From Leisingera aquaemixtae (GTDB lineage: Bacteria > Pseudomonadota > Alphaproteobacteria > Rhodobacterales > Rhodobacteraceae): a DNA stretch of 64,000 nucleotides. Below, in pieces: positions 36,710 through 46,510 of this stretch. Position 1 is the stretch's first letter. Each line of letters opens with the position of its first letter. A program made the translations under genes and the position numbers. The notes below the pieces were generated by a model, which made no database searches, was not told the DNA's origin, and saw only the letters and a list, made by a program, of their open reading frames with translations. The stretch covers positions 124,001 through 188,000 of the forward strand of contig NZ_JAHVJQ010000009.1 in the NCBI RefSeq assembly GCF_019801145.1. The letters run 5' to 3'.

Positions 36710-37342
36710 ATGCGCATCAAGGCGTTCATGGTTTGCAAGCTGCCGCATATCCGCCCGGGCCACAGTGTCGGGCTGTTGGGGGGATCCTTTGATCCGCCGC
36801 ACCGCGGCCATGCGGCGATTTCCCATGCCGCGCTCAAGCGTTTCGGGCTTGACCACCTGTTCTGGCTGGTGTCGCCCGGCAACCCGCTGAAGGCGCGCCA
36901 GCCGGCGCCGCTGGAGCGGCGGATCGCAGCGGCAGAGGACCTGATCCGGCACCCGCGCATCCACATCACCGGCATCGAGGCTGCGCTGGGCACCCGCTAC
37001 ACCGCCCAGACCCTGCGCCACCTGCGCCGCCGCCATCCCGGCGTGCGCTTTGTCTGGCTGATGGGGGCCGACAATCTGACCCATTTCCACCGCTGGAAAG
37101 ACTGGCAGCAGATCCTGGACACGGTGCCCGTCGGTGTGCTGGCCCGTCCCGGCGACCGGATCTCGTCCCGGTTTTCCCCGGCAGCCCGGATTTACCGCCA
37201 TGCGATGCTGAAAGGCAGCGAAAGCCACCTGCTGGCGCGGGCGGAAAGCCCTGCCTGGTGCTTTGTGAACCTGCCGATGGTGGAGGCCAGCTCGACGGAA
37301 ATCCGCGCCCGCGGCGGCTGGTCAGCGGCGCAGGAGGGCTGA
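36710..37342 (+). CDS. nadD: Nicotinate-nucleotide adenylyltransferase
   Basis: Converts nicotinate mononucleotide and ATP to deamido-NAD, one step before NadE. 210 residues with the nucleotidyltransferase motif [14 protein letters not shown] (HxGH) and C-terminal [12 protein letters not shown] (SSTxIR). ATG 36710 is used; ATG 36728 is another option. The 3' end overlaps the convergent EamA gene by 21 bases. Confidence 0.95.
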   Translation: MRIKAFMVCKLPHIRPGHSVGLLGGSFDPPHRGHAAISHAALKRFGLDHLFWLVSPGNPLKARQPAPLERRIAAAEDLIRHPRIHITGIEAALGTRYTAQTLRHLRRRHPGVRFVWLMGADNLTHFHRWKDWQQILDTVPVGVLARPGDRISSRFSPAARIYRHAMLKGSESHLLARAESPAWCFVNLPMVEASSTEIRARGGWSAAQEG

Positions 37343-38212
37343 GGCCAGCCCGGCCGACAGCACCACCGCCAGCCCACCCCAGGTCCAGGCGTCCGGCAGC
37401 TGGCTGAACACCGCCCAGCCCAGCCCCACAGCGGCCACCAGCTGGAAATAGACCATCGGCGCCAGCTTCACCGCCTGCACCCGGCCATAGGCAAACAGCA
37501 GCAAGAGGTTGCCCATCATCGAGAACGCCGCACTCCCCACCGTCAGCGCCGCGGTGGAGGGTGTGAAGTCCGGCAGGCTGGCCAGACCCAGCGGCAGCAT
37601 CAGCAGGGCCGACAGCAGCAGCTGGGTCAGGCTCAGCTCCAGCGGCGTGCCGACATGCGCCAGCCAGCGCGAGCTGGTCAGGAAGCCGCCGTAGAAGCAG
37701 CCCGCCAGAACCGCCCACAGCAGATTGACCGAGCCGCCAAGCCCCGGCCGCACCACCATCAGCACGCCCAGGAACCCCAGTGCCATCAGCAGGCTGCGCA
37801 GGCCGGTTGCCTGCTCGCGCAACAGAAGCACCGACAGCACGTAGCTCACCGCCGGCCCGATGAAGAAGGCGGCAAAGACATTGGCCAGCGGTTCGGTCTG
37901 CAGGGCCAGCTGGATCGAGAAGATGCCGCCGGTCAGCAGCCCGGCGCGCAGCCACAGCCGCCAGTCGCCCAGCAGGGAGAACGCCCGGCGCGGCACAAAG
38001 GGCAGGATCAGCGCGGTGCCGATGGCAAACCGCGACCAGGCGACAAAGGCCGGCGTGGCCAGGCCGGCGCCGGTCAGCAGTTTCCCGCACAGGTCGCCTG
38101 CGGGGATCATTGACATGGCCGCGAACATGAGGAGTACTGCCTGGAACATGGCTGCCAGCGGTAGCAGGACTTGCCATGGCGAAAAAGCCCGGACCTTGCG
38201 GCGCAAAGCCAC
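37322..38212 (-). CDS. EamA-family (DMT) transporter
   Basis: 296 residues with ten predicted membrane segments in two EamA repeats (about residues 15-150 and 160-295). Typical exporters of metabolites or amino acids, e.g. RhaT/YdcZ-like; substrate unknown. Ends convergent with nadD. The upstream region is shared with the divergent dacB, whose start lies 39 bases from this gene's ATG. Confidence 0.88.
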   Translation of the reverse strand: MALRRKVRAFSPWQVLLPLAAMFQAVLLMFAAMSMIPAGDLCGKLLTGAGLATPAFVAWSRFAIGTALILPFVPRRAFSLLGDWRLWLRAGLLTGGIFSIQLALQTEPLANVFAAFFIGPAVSYVLSVLLLREQATGLRSLLMALGFLGVLMVVRPGLGGSVNLLWAVLAGCFYGGFLTSSRWLAHVGTPLELSLTQLLLSALLMLPLGLASLPDFTPSTAALTVGSAAFSMMGNLLLLFAYGRVQAVKLAPMVYFQLVAAVGLGWAVFSQLPDAWTWGGLAVVLSAGLASALLRR

Positions 38213-38251
38213 GGATCGGGGATTGAAGAAGAGCAGCTCCTGACCCTAAAA

Positions 38252-39748
38252 ATGAATAAGATGACTTCACGCCGGACATTCCTCCTTTCCGGGCTTGCCG
38301 CATTGGCAGGCACCTCTGCGCTGGCCAATGCGCCGGCGGTCTCGTTGCGCCCGGTGGCGCGCCGGGCCAGTTCGCTGGCGGCAGGAACGGACGGGCTCAA
38401 GGCGCTGCTGGAGCGGGCCGGCCTGCCGGGGCACGCGGTCTGCGCGGTGGCGGATGTGAAATCCGGCAAGCTCTTGGAATCTTCCGGCGGGGGCGAGGCG
38501 CTGCCGCCGGCCAGTGTCGCCAAGGCGCTGACCGCGCTTTATGCGCTGGACGTTCTGGGCGCGGACCACCGGTTCGAGACCCGGGTGCTGGCCACCGGCG
38601 GCGTCGCGGGCGGTGTGGTGAACGGCGACCTGATCCTTGCGGGCGGCGGCGACCCGATGCTGAACACCGACCATCTGGCATTGCTGGCAAAAGCGCTGAA
38701 GACCGCCGGCGTGCGCGAGGTGCGGGGCAAGTTCCTGGTCTGGGACGGCGCGCTGCCCGGTGTTAAAACCATCGACCCGGACCAGCCCGACCATGTCGGC
38801 TACTCCCCGGCGGTGTCCGGCATCTCGCTGAACTTCAACCGGGTGCATTTCGAATGGAAACGCGCCGCCAGCGGCAACTGGGCGATCACCATGGACGCCC
38901 GCACCGAGAAATACCGCCCCGAGGTCGCCACCGCCCGGATGGCGATCCAGTCCCGCGCGGTGCCGGTTTACACCTATGCCGATAAGGGCGGGGTGGATCA
39001 CTGGACCGTCGCCTCCAAGGCGCTGGGCAAGGGAGGCGCGCGCTGGCTGCCGGTGCGCAACCCTGCCGCCTATGCGGGCGATGTGTTCCGCACCCTGGTG
39101 CGGGCCAATGGCATCGCGCTGCCGCAGGCGCGCAGCGTCAGCGCCCTGCCTGCGGCCACGCTGCTGGCCCAGCACCACAGCCCGCCGCTGGATGTGATGC
39201 TGAAGGCGATGCTGAAATACTCCAACAACCTGATGGCAGAGATGATCGGCATGTCCGCCTCTGCCGCGCGTGCCGGGCGCCCGGCCTCGCTGCAGGCATC
39301 GGCGGCTGAGATGAGCGCCTGGGCGGCCGGCAAATACGGCATGTCCGGCACCCGTCTGGTGGATCATTCCGGCCTTGGCGAAGCCTCCCGGATGACGCCG
39401 GCGGATCTTACCCGCGCGCTGGTGGCGGCTTATAAATCCGGCCAGCTGAAGCCGCTCCTGAAGCCTTTCCAGATGCGCGACGCCAAGGGCCGCACGGTCA
39501 AGGGCCACCCGATCAAGGTTGCCGCCAAGACCGGCACGCTGAACTTCGTTTCCGGCCTTGGCGGGTTCATGACCGCGGCCGACGGCACAGAGCTGGCCTT
39601 TGCCATCTTCACCGCCGACCTGAAAACCCGCGGCCGCATTCCGCGTGCGCAGCGCGAACGCCCGCCCGGCGCCCGCAGCTGGAACCGCCGTGCCAAGAAG
39701 CTGCAGCAGCAGCTGATCGAACGCTGGGGCGCGGTCTACGGCAGTTAG
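38252..39748 (+). CDS. dacB: D-alanyl-D-alanine carboxypeptidase/endopeptidase (PBP4, S13 family)
   Basis: 498 residues. Tat-like signal (SRRTFLLSGLAALAG). All three penicillin-binding motifs are visible: S88-V-A-K91 in PPASVAKALTALYAL, SNN in LKYSNNLMAEM, and KTG in AAKTGTLNFVSGLGG. Family members trim or cleave peptidoglycan cross-links in the periplasm. ATG 38252 or 38261 both fit; the frame is open upstream but would overlap the EamA gene. Confidence 0.93.
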   Translation: MNKMTSRRTFLLSGLAALAGTSALANAPAVSLRPVARRASSLAAGTDGLKALLERAGLPGHAVCAVADVKSGKLLESSGGGEALPPASVAKALTALYALDVLGADHRFETRVLATGGVAGGVVNGDLILAGGGDPMLNTDHLALLAKALKTAGVREVRGKFLVWDGALPGVKTIDPDQPDHVGYSPAVSGISLNFNRVHFEWKRAASGNWAITMDARTEKYRPEVATARMAIQSRAVPVYTYADKGGVDHWTVASKALGKGGARWLPVRNPAAYAGDVFRTLVRANGIALPQARSVSALPAATLLAQHHSPPLDVMLKAMLKYSNNLMAEMIGMSASAARAGRPASLQASAAEMSAWAAGKYGMSGTRLVDHSGLGEASRMTPADLTRALVAAYKSGQLKPLLKPFQMRDAKGRTVKGHPIKVAAKTGTLNFVSGLGGFMTAADGTELAFAIFTADLKTRGRIPRAQRERPPGARSWNRRAKKLQQQLIERWGAVYGS

Positions 39749-39858
39749 GCCCTGACTGGTCTGGCCTGAATTCTTGTTTCTGGACGTTTCCCGCGGGCCA
39801 GTTCGCAGGCAGACCGGCACCGGCAGGGCTGCCTGCCCGGAGTGCAGAGGACCAGACC

Positions 39859-40578
39859 ATGACTGAGCGTATCAACGACCACGGCCAGCCCATCGGCGCC
39901 CCGCTGCCGGACTGGCAGGGCGCGCGCCTTCCCGGCCACAGCGGCATGGCCGGCCGCTACTGCCGGGTGGAACCGCTGGACGCCGCGCGCCACACAGCGG
40001 ATCTGTTTGCCGCCTTCAGTCAGGACCAGAGCGGCGCGATCTGGACCTATATCCCCTGGGGGCCGTTTGGCACCGAAGCCGAGTTGCGCACATGGGTCCA
40101 GGGCGCCAGCGGCGTTGATGCGCAGCCCTATTTCGCCATCGTCAACGGCGCCAGCGGCAAGGCCGAAGGCGTCGCCAGCTACATGCGGATCAAGCCCGAA
40201 CATGGCGTGATCGAGGTCGGGGGCATCACCTATGCCCCGTCGCTGCAGCGGACGCCCGCCGCGACGGAGGCGATGTTCCTGATGATGGCGCGGGTGTTCA
40301 ATGACCTTGGCTACCGCCGCTATGAATGGAAATGCGACGCCCTGAACGCGCCTTCCTGCCGGGCGGCGGAGCGGCTGGGCTTCACCTATGAGGGGCTGTT
40401 CCGCCAGGCCATTGTCTATAAGGGGCGCAACCGCGACACCGCTTGGTATTCAGTCATCGACAGTGAATGGCCGCGGCTGGAGGCGGCCTATGCTGAATGG
40501 CTCGACCCTGGAAATTTCGACGCGCAGGGGCAGCAAATGCAGAGCCTGGGACGGCTCATTGCGGCCCACCGAGGCTAG
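39859..40578 (+). CDS. GNAT-family N-acetyltransferase (RimJ/RimL-like)
   Basis: 239 residues with the RimJ/RimL-type GNAT pattern: GRYCRVEPLDAARH at the start of the domain, FAIVNGASGKAEGVASYMRI, an acetyl-CoA region near LQRTPAATEAMFLM, and CDALNAPSCRAAERLGFTYEGLFRQ. It probably acetylates an amine or peptide N-terminus; target unknown. The 3' end overlaps the convergent HxlR gene by 23 bases. Confidence 0.88.
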   Translation: MTERINDHGQPIGAPLPDWQGARLPGHSGMAGRYCRVEPLDAARHTADLFAAFSQDQSGAIWTYIPWGPFGTEAELRTWVQGASGVDAQPYFAIVNGASGKAEGVASYMRIKPEHGVIEVGGITYAPSLQRTPAATEAMFLMMARVFNDLGYRRYEWKCDALNAPSCRAAERLGFTYEGLFRQAIVYKGRNRDTAWYSVIDSEWPRLEAAYAEWLDPGNFDAQGQQMQSLGRLIAAHRG

Positions 40579-40945
40579 CTTCCGCCACCGTCCGCCCGGT
40601 TTGCGGATCAAACAGCCCGCCGCCCAGATGCGCGTGGCCCCAGCCCATGATCTGCAGCAGCAGCACCTCCAGGCTGCGGCCCTCATCGGTCAGCGCGTAG
40701 CGGTAGCGCACCGGCCTGTCCTGGTAGGCCTCCCGCGCCACCAGCCCCAGCGCCATCAGCCGCTTCAGCCTCTCTGACAACAGGTTGGCGGCAATATGCT
40801 CCTCGCTCGCCTGCAGCTCCTGGAACGTATGCTTGCCGTGCCACATCAGGTCGCGCACCACCAGCAGCGTCCATTTGTCCCCCAGCACATCCAGGGTGCG
40901 GGCAATCGAGCAGCGGGAGCGGAATTGGGTCTGCGGCTGGCTCAT
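40556..40945 (-). CDS. HxlR-family transcriptional regulator
   Basis: 129-residue winged helix of the HxlR type: CSIARTLDVLGDKWTLLVVRDLM, IAANLLSERLKRLMALGLV, and the wing RYRYALTDEGRSL. A Cys near the N-terminus (Cys12) is in the position used as redox sensor in some HxlR proteins. Divergent from the cysteine-synthase-like gene with two palindromes between, so it likely controls that gene and itself. Confidence 0.9.
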   Translation of the reverse strand: MSQPQTQFRSRCSIARTLDVLGDKWTLLVVRDLMWHGKHTFQELQASEEHIAANLLSERLKRLMALGLVAREAYQDRPVRYRYALTDEGRSLEVLLLQIMGWGHAHLGGGLFDPQTGRTVAEASLGGPQ

Positions 40946-40986
40946 GGCGTGCCTCCAAAGGTGTTTTCATCCCGCACAATAAGAGA

Positions 40987-41036
40987 CTTTCAAAATGAAA
41001 GCCACTGCCGCATAGTCACTTTAATTTTGAAAGTGA
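40987..41036. promoter_or_regulatory. Two palindromes, putative HxlR operators
   Basis: CTTTCAAAATGAAAG at 40987-41001 (6-bp arms) and TCACTTT..AAAGTGA at 41016-41036 (7-bp arms). They share ACTTT..AAAG half-sites and fill the gap between the divergent HxlR and cysteine-synthase-like genes. Confidence 0.65.
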
Positions 41037-41062
41037 GTCGCGCAGCAAGGGAGACCCGCCAC

Positions 41063-41974
41063 ATGAACGCCATCGGAAACACGCCGCTTGTGCAGCTCAG
41101 GCATCTGACCACCCCGGACATGGCGGAGGTCTGGGTCAAATGGGAGGGCGCCAACCCGACCGGCAGCATGAAGGACCGGATGGCGCTGTCGATGATCGAA
41201 GGCGCCGAGCGGCGCGGCGATCTGAAACCCGGCGGCAAAGTTTTGGAATACACCGGCGGCAGCACCGGCAGTTCGCTGGCGATGGTCTGCGCCACCCGCG
41301 GTTACCAGGCGCATTTCGTCTCCTCCAACGCGTTCTCGGAGGAGAAGCTGCAGACCATGCGCGCCTATGGCGCCGAGGTGGAGATCATCCACGCCGAGGG
41401 CGGCATCCTGACCGCCAGCGTGATCGACCGCACCATCGCGCGGGCCAAACAGCTGGCGGCGGAACCCGGCGTCTTCTGGACCGACCAGGTCAACAACATG
41501 GACAACAAGCGCGGCTATCACGGCATGGCGCGGGAGATCCTGGCGCAGCTGGACGGGCCGGTGGATGAGTTTGTGATGGCCACCGGCGGCGGCGGCTGCA
41601 TCTCCGGCAATGCAGAGGTGCTGAAGGAGGCCAACCCCGAAACCCGCATCATTGCCATCGAGCCCTATCACGTGCGCAACCTGTCGGGCGGCGACACCAG
41701 CGGCACCCACCAGCTGGAGGGGATCGGCCTCTCTTTCCTGCCCAAGATCCTGCGCCGCGACCTGATTGACGACGTGGTGCCGGTCAAGGATGAGGACGCC
41801 TTTGCCGGTGCCCGGATGCTGGCGCAGCAGGAAGGGCTCTTGGGCGGCATCACCTCAGGCGCCAACATCTGGGCGGCGCTGCAGCGGGCGCGGGCGCTGG
41901 GGCCGGGCAAGCGGGTGGTCACCGTGGTGATCGACACCGGCCTGCGCTACCTGAATTCCGCGCTCTACCGGTAA
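41063..41974 (+). CDS. PLP-dependent cysteine synthase family protein
   Basis: 303 residues, fold type II PLP enzyme. NPTGSMKDRMA contains the PLP lysine (Lys37); EYTGGSTGSSLAMV is the phosphate-binding loop; ATGGGGCISG and EGIGLSFLP are conserved. Related to O-acetylserine sulfhydrylase and cystathionine beta-synthase, but regulation by HxlR and missing other cys genes leave the substrate open. ATG 41063 follows an AAGGGAG site. Confidence 0.88.
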   Translation: MNAIGNTPLVQLRHLTTPDMAEVWVKWEGANPTGSMKDRMALSMIEGAERRGDLKPGGKVLEYTGGSTGSSLAMVCATRGYQAHFVSSNAFSEEKLQTMRAYGAEVEIIHAEGGILTASVIDRTIARAKQLAAEPGVFWTDQVNNMDNKRGYHGMAREILAQLDGPVDEFVMATGGGGCISGNAEVLKEANPETRIIAIEPYHVRNLSGGDTSGTHQLEGIGLSFLPKILRRDLIDDVVPVKDEDAFAGARMLAQQEGLLGGITSGANIWAALQRARALGPGKRVVTVVIDTGLRYLNSALYR

Positions 41975-42045
41975 GGGGTCCGGGGCCGCCATTTGCGAAA
42001 CGGGTGGCGCAGGCCATGCGCCGCCCGGGGGTCTAAACAATGCCT

Positions 42046-42453
42046 TCAGGCGTCTGAGCTTTCCAGGCTGCGGGCCTTGGCGCGCACCAGCTCCTTGGCC
42101 AGATCGCTGAGGATCTCCATGCTGAAGCCGCCAAGCTGCTGGTGGCGCTCCCGCACCGCGTTCCAGATGTCGCCGTCGCGAATATTGTCCAGCAGCTCAT
42201 GACCGCTCCAGGTCAGGCCGCGCACATGCCAGTTGCCGTTCGACAGCCGGCTGAACCGGGCCAGCCCGGCGCTGTCCAACAGGCTCAGGTGATAAGCCAG
42301 CTTGCGCGCCTCGGCATCGGGCAGGCAATCCTCCACCGGCAGCATCATCGCCTCTGCGGCGGCGCGCGGCAGGGCGCAATAGGACTCCCTTCCTGCCTCT
42401 ATCTCGAGGAGAAGCTTGCGGATTTCATCGATGTCTCTTCGCCATGCGGACAT
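42046..42453 (-). CDS. DUF2513 protein
   Basis: 135 residues. The start DIDEIRKLLLEIEAG and the segment AYHLSLLDSAGLARFSRLSNGNWHVRGLTWSGHELLDNIRD match DUF2513, a winged-helix-like family common in phages and mobile regions. Function unknown. No neighbours of clear mobile origin are adjacent. Confidence 0.75.
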   Translation of the reverse strand: MSAWRRDIDEIRKLLLEIEAGRESYCALPRAAAEAMMLPVEDCLPDAEARKLAYHLSLLDSAGLARFSRLSNGNWHVRGLTWSGHELLDNIRDGDIWNAVRERHQQLGGFSMEILSDLAKELVRAKARSLESSDA

Positions 42454-42562
42454 GACCCGGCTCCCGATACGGCACGAACTAGCGCCAAATGGGAGCGGGT
42501 CAAATGCGGCACAAGCCTGCGTTGTGCAACCCCGCCATGCACGGCAGGCAAGGGAAGCTGCC

Positions 42563-42985
42563 TCAGACCATGTGCCGCGCCCGGGCGCCGCGCTCGATCG
42601 CGGCGGCGTGCAGCCGGTCGATGTTCAGCTCGTAGCGGACCTCTGCCAGGAATTCCAATTCGGTCTCGCCCAGATACCCGTCGGCCGCCGCCACATCGCA
42701 GGACAGCGCATAGGCCGTCTCGAACAGCCGTTCCGGCAGATCGCCGCGGATGAGGCCGAACAGCGCCTCCAGCCCGTCCTCCTGCTCGAACAGGTCGAAC
42801 ACGGTGCGGGAAATCCGCGACACACGGTCGATGTCGTAATCGGCAAACACCGGCAGCATGTTGACCGCCGACTGGATCTTGACCAGCTCGGCGGTGCGGA
42901 TGTTCTCGTCCGAGGCAGACACCGCCACCATCAGCGCCACCAGGCAGTCCTGCGGGGACATCGGGTGCGGGGTTTGCTCTGTCAT
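42563..42985 (-). CDS. TerB-like helical protein
   Basis: 140 residues from ATG 42985 with an AAAGGA site; an earlier ATG at 43009 is possible. Acidic all-helical sequence with CLVALMVAVSASDENIRTAELVKIQ and AYALSCDVAAADGYLGETELEFLAEV, the repeated acidic-Asp helices of the TerB family, known from tellurite resistance gene sets. Here it stands alone, without other ter genes. Confidence 0.75.
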   Translation of the reverse strand: MTEQTPHPMSPQDCLVALMVAVSASDENIRTAELVKIQSAVNMLPVFADYDIDRVSRISRTVFDLFEQEDGLEALFGLIRGDLPERLFETAYALSCDVAAADGYLGETELEFLAEVRYELNIDRLHAAAIERGARARHMV

Positions 42986-43089
42986 CAAGGCATCCTTTTC
43001 ATGCTGCATGCTGCCGCAATCAGGATAGGTACAGGGCGGGGCAGGTTCAACTGCTGCCCGCGCCAAAGCCGCAAAAAACCGCCTCGGAT

Positions 43090-43548
43090 TCAAGCTTGTG
43101 CGGAAAACCGGTACTGGATCTGCTCAAAGCTCGGCTCGGCAAAGCCATAGGCAAAGCGCAGCCCGTCCCGGCCCGCCACGGTGCCGTGCTCGGCGCCGCC
43201 GGGCACATAGATGGCGATCCCGGGGCGAATCTCATGCGGGATGCCGTCGATGGTCACCACCCCGGCCCCCTCCAGCCCGAAATAGAACTCTGCCGGGTCA
43301 TGGCGGTGCGGCAGCAGGCAGCCGCCGGGGCCGAATTCGGCGATGCCCAGCACCATGTCGCGCGGCGCGTCCTCGCTGCCGTTGATCAGCGTGCGCCAGC
43401 GCACTTCGCCGTAGGCCGGATCCGTGCCGCCCGCCAGCGGCACCTGCGCAGCATCCACCGCCAGCGGCGCATGCGGCAGGTTGGAGGGCTGATGCAGCTG
43501 TTCCGCATCGCCCAGATCGGCAGCCAGGGTGGTCAGTTCTGCAGTCAT
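43090..43548 (-). CDS. dddW: Cupin-type DMSP lyase DddW
   Basis: Cleaves dimethylsulfoniopropionate to dimethyl sulfide and acrylate. The 152-residue length equals that of DddW of Ruegeria pomeroyi, and the metal and catalytic residues fall at the same positions as reported for that enzyme: His81, His83, Glu87, Tyr89 in LLPHRHDPAEFYFG, and His121 in GGAEHG. No signal peptide, so cytosolic. It is divergent from a LysR regulator, also as in R. pomeroyi. Identity to other cupin lyases (DddQ, DddL, DddK) is less likely on length. The activity itself is not demonstrated here. Confidence 0.88.
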   Translation of the reverse strand: MTAELTTLAADLGDAEQLHQPSNLPHAPLAVDAAQVPLAGGTDPAYGEVRWRTLINGSEDAPRDMVLGIAEFGPGGCLLPHRHDPAEFYFGLEGAGVVTIDGIPHEIRPGIAIYVPGGAEHGTVAGRDGLRFAYGFAEPSFEQIQYRFSAQA

Positions 43549-43644
43549 CGCAAGCCTCCTCGTCCTGCCGCCCAGTTAGAGGCCTTCCCGGGTTTCGCTC
43601 AATAGGGTAAAGCTGCACAGTAATATACGCTGAGGTTATGATAG

Positions 43645-44529
43645 ATGGAGCGCCTTCCCAGTTTTTCCGGGCTCACCGCCTTTTATGCCGCGGCGCGCCA
43701 CGGCACCCTGACCGCCGCCGCGCAGGAGCTGAATGTCTCGCAGCCCGCGGTGTCGCGCCGGATCGCGGCGCTGGAGGCGGACCTGGGCTGCGCCCTGTTC
43801 GACCGCAGCCGCAAGCCTGTGCGCATGACCCCGCAAGGAAAGGATCTTCTGCAGGCCCTGCACAGCGGCTTCGGGCAGATCGAGGCCTCCGTGGCCCGCC
43901 TGCGGCAAAGCGCACAGGGGCGGGTGGTGACGGTTTCGGCCCCGGCCGGCTTTGTCGCCTTCTGGCTGATCCCGCGTCTGGGCGCGCTGGAGGATGCCTT
44001 TCCCGGGGTGACAATCCGCATCCTCAGCCAGGAGTATGGAGAGGCTGTCCGCCCCGGCGATCTGCTGATCCGTTTCGGCCTGCCGGAAACAGGCGCCGGG
44101 CAGGAGCTGCGGCTGCTGGGGGATGAGGTCTTTCCGGTCGCCAGCCCGTTGTATCTGTCGCGCCTGGGGATGGCCGCGGACCGCCATGATTTTGCGCGTA
44201 TGACACTGCTGACGATGGAGACCGCCCGCAGCCAGTGGCACGACTGGCCCAGCTGGTTTCAGGAGGCGGGGCTGGCAGTGCCGTCCGGCGCCCGCGCGCT
44301 CGACTTCAATTCCTATGCGATGCTGGTCAACGCTGCGCTGGCCGGGCAGGGGGTGTGCCTGGCCTGGGGCGGGGTGCTCGACAGCTTTCTGGGCACCGGC
44401 GCGCTGGTGCGTCTGCAGGGGCCAAGCGCCAGCTCCGCGCGCGGCTACTTCGCCTCTGCCCGCGATGGTCTGGCGGCGGGGCGCGATGTGCGGGAAATTC
44501 TGGCCTGGATCACCGAAAAGGCAGCCTAG
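43645..44529 (+). CDS. LysR-family regulator adjacent to dddW
   Basis: 294 residues: N-terminal helix-turn-helix FYAAARHGTLTAAAQELNVSQPAVSRRIAALE, then a GcvA-like substrate domain (residues 90-290). Divergent from dddW with a 96-base gap, the layout of the DMSP-responsive regulator of dddW in Ruegeria; the inducer and the operator are not visible, apart from an AT-rich stretch at 43621-43636. ATG 43645. Confidence 0.9.
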   Translation: MERLPSFSGLTAFYAAARHGTLTAAAQELNVSQPAVSRRIAALEADLGCALFDRSRKPVRMTPQGKDLLQALHSGFGQIEASVARLRQSAQGRVVTVSAPAGFVAFWLIPRLGALEDAFPGVTIRILSQEYGEAVRPGDLLIRFGLPETGAGQELRLLGDEVFPVASPLYLSRLGMAADRHDFARMTLLTMETARSQWHDWPSWFQEAGLAVPSGARALDFNSYAMLVNAALAGQGVCLAWGGVLDSFLGTGALVRLQGPSASSARGYFASARDGLAAGRDVREILAWITEKAA

Positions 44530-44667
44530 CAAGCGCCGCCCGGGGCGGGTGATCATTGACTCATGCTGCACAGGCACAATAGAGGGAAGGGCCGGATGCA
44601 TGGGGCGTCCGGGATGATCACGCGGCACCCCGATAGCTGACAGAACTGCCGCCGATGGAGAACACAA

Positions 44668-46311
44668 ATGTCTGATGTGCGCGAAGAAGCTCTGAAGAGC
44701 AAAGCCTGGCCGTTTGAAGAAGCCCGCCGGGTTCTCAAACGTTATGCCAAGGGCGCGCCGGAGAAGGGCTATGTGCTGTTCGAAACCGGCTATGGCCCCT
44801 CCGGCCTGCCGCATATCGGTACCTTCGGCGAGGTCGCCCGCACCACCATGATCAAGAAGGCGTTCGAGACCATCTCGGACATTCCGACCCGGCTGATCTG
44901 CTTCTCCGACGATCTGGACGGCATGCGCAAGGTGCCCGGCAACGTCCCCAACCAGGAGGCGCTGGCAGAACACCTGCAAAAGCCGCTGACCTCGGTGCCG
45001 GACCCGTTCGGCACGCATGAGAGCTTCGGCCACCACAACAACGCCATGCTGCGCCGGTTCCTGGACACCTTCGGGTTCTCCTACGAGTTCTACTCGGCCA
45101 CCGAATTCTACCAGTCCGGCCAGTTCGACGAGATCCTGAAGCGCGCCGTCGACAAGTACGACGACATCATGGCGATTATGCTGAAGTCCTTGCGCGAAGA
45201 GCGCCGCCAGACCTATTCGATCTTCCTGCCGATCCACCCGGAAACCGGCCGCGTGCTTTATGTGCCGATGAAGAAAGTCTGCGCCGAAACCTATACTGTC
45301 ACCTTCGACGACGAGGACGGCAAGGAATGGACCCTGCCGGTGACCGGCGGCAACGTGAAGCTGCAGTGGAAGCCGGACTTCGGCGCCCGCTGGGCCGCTC
45401 TGGAAGTCGACTTCGAGATGTACGGCAAGGACCACTCCACCAACACGCCGATCTACGACGGCATCTGCCGGGTGCTGGGCCAGCGCGCGCCGGAGCATTT
45501 CACCTATGAGCTGTTCCTCGATGAAAACGGCCAGAAGATCTCCAAATCCTCCGGCAACGGCGTCTCGATCGACGAATGGCTGACCTATGCCTCGACCGAG
45601 AGCCTGGCGTACTTCATGTACCAGAAGCCCAAGACCGCCAAGCGGATGCATTTCGACGTGATCCCCAAGGCGGTGGACGAATACCACCAGCAGCTGCGCG
45701 CCTACCACGGGCAGGACCTGAAGGCGCAGCTCAATAACCCGGTGTGGCACATCCACGGCGGCGACGTTCCGCAATCGGACATGGTGGTCCCGTTCTCGAT
45801 GCTGTTGAACCTGGCCTCCGCCTCCAGCGCCGAGGACAAGGAAACCATGTGGGGCTTCATCAACAAATACGCCCCCAACGCCACCCCCGACACCCATCCC
45901 GGCATGGATCAGGCGGCGGGCTTTGCGGTGGCCTATTTCAACGACTTCGTGAAGCCCGCGAAGGAATTCCGCTTGCCCACCGATCAGGAGCGCGCGGCGC
46001 TGCAGGATCTGGCGGATGCGCTGAAATCGGCGGACGCCGCCCTGGCCGCGATTGCCAAGAAGAACGAGATCGCAGGCAACGACGACCCGCTGCCCGAGGC
46101 GGATTTCGCGGACGAGGAATTCCTGCAGTCGGTGGTTTTCGCAATCGGCAAGATCCACGGGTTCGAGCCGCTGCGCGCCTGGTTCTCGGCGATCTACGAG
46201 GTGCTGCTGGGGGCCTCCCAGGGTCCGCGCTTCGGCGGCTTCATTGCGCTTTACGGCGTCGAGGACACCATTGCCCTGATCGAAAAGGCGCTGGCAGGCG
46301 AGCTGGCGTAA
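44668..46311 (+). CDS. lysK: Lysyl-tRNA synthetase, class I type
   Basis: 547 residues of the archaeal-type class I LysRS, a known feature of many alphaproteobacteria in place of class II LysS. HIGH-like motif H49-I-G-T52 in [18 protein letters not shown] motif K290-I-S-K-S294. It couples Lys to tRNA-Lys in the cytoplasm. ATG 44668; monocistronic, followed by a stable hairpin. Confidence 0.95.
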   Translation: MSDVREEALKSKAWPFEEARRVLKRYAKGAPEKGYVLFETGYGPSGLPHIGTFGEVARTTMIKKAFETISDIPTRLICFSDDLDGMRKVPGNVPNQEALAEHLQKPLTSVPDPFGTHESFGHHNNAMLRRFLDTFGFSYEFYSATEFYQSGQFDEILKRAVDKYDDIMAIMLKSLREERRQTYSIFLPIHPETGRVLYVPMKKVCAETYTVTFDDEDGKEWTLPVTGGNVKLQWKPDFGARWAALEVDFEMYGKDHSTNTPIYDGICRVLGQRAPEHFTYELFLDENGQKISKSSGNGVSIDEWLTYASTESLAYFMYQKPKTAKRMHFDVIPKAVDEYHQQLRAYHGQDLKAQLNNPVWHIHGGDVPQSDMVVPFSMLLNLASASSAEDKETMWGFINKYAPNATPDTHPGMDQAAGFAVAYFNDFVKPAKEFRLPTDQERAALQDLADALKSADAALAAIAKKNEIAGNDDPLPEADFADEEFLQSVVFAIGKIHGFEPLRAWFSAIYEVLLGASQGPRFGGFIALYGVEDTIALIEKALAGELA

Positions 46312-46334
46312 GCCTGCTCAAAGAACCAATTCTC

Positions 46335-46358
46335 AAGGGCGCGGTCTTCCGCGCCCTT
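46335..46358 (+). terminator. Terminator after lysyl-tRNA synthetase
   Basis: AAGGGCGCGG (46335-46344) and CCGCGCCCTT (46349-46358) form a perfect 10-bp stem with TCTT loop. The T-run behind it (GCTGTTTC) is poor. Confidence 0.75.
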
Positions 46359-46510
46359 GCTGTTTCAGCCCTGTTGCACAACGCCGCGCACCGCGTGCAA
46401 ACGTACCGGCCTACGGCTTCCCTCTGCGCAAGAAAATTACCAGATCGCAAAAAAAGTTTTGACGCCACGTCACTCTGTCCTAACTTATGAAAACGGACCG
46501 GGAGGGACAG

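Noticed and set aside
35252-37228. 658-codon minus-strand frame
   Set aside because: Shadow over nadD, the M15 gene and ycnI in other frames.
43636-46158. 840-codon minus-strand frame
   Set aside because: Spans antisense to two well-supported genes (LysR and lysyl-tRNA synthetase); a GC-bias artefact.
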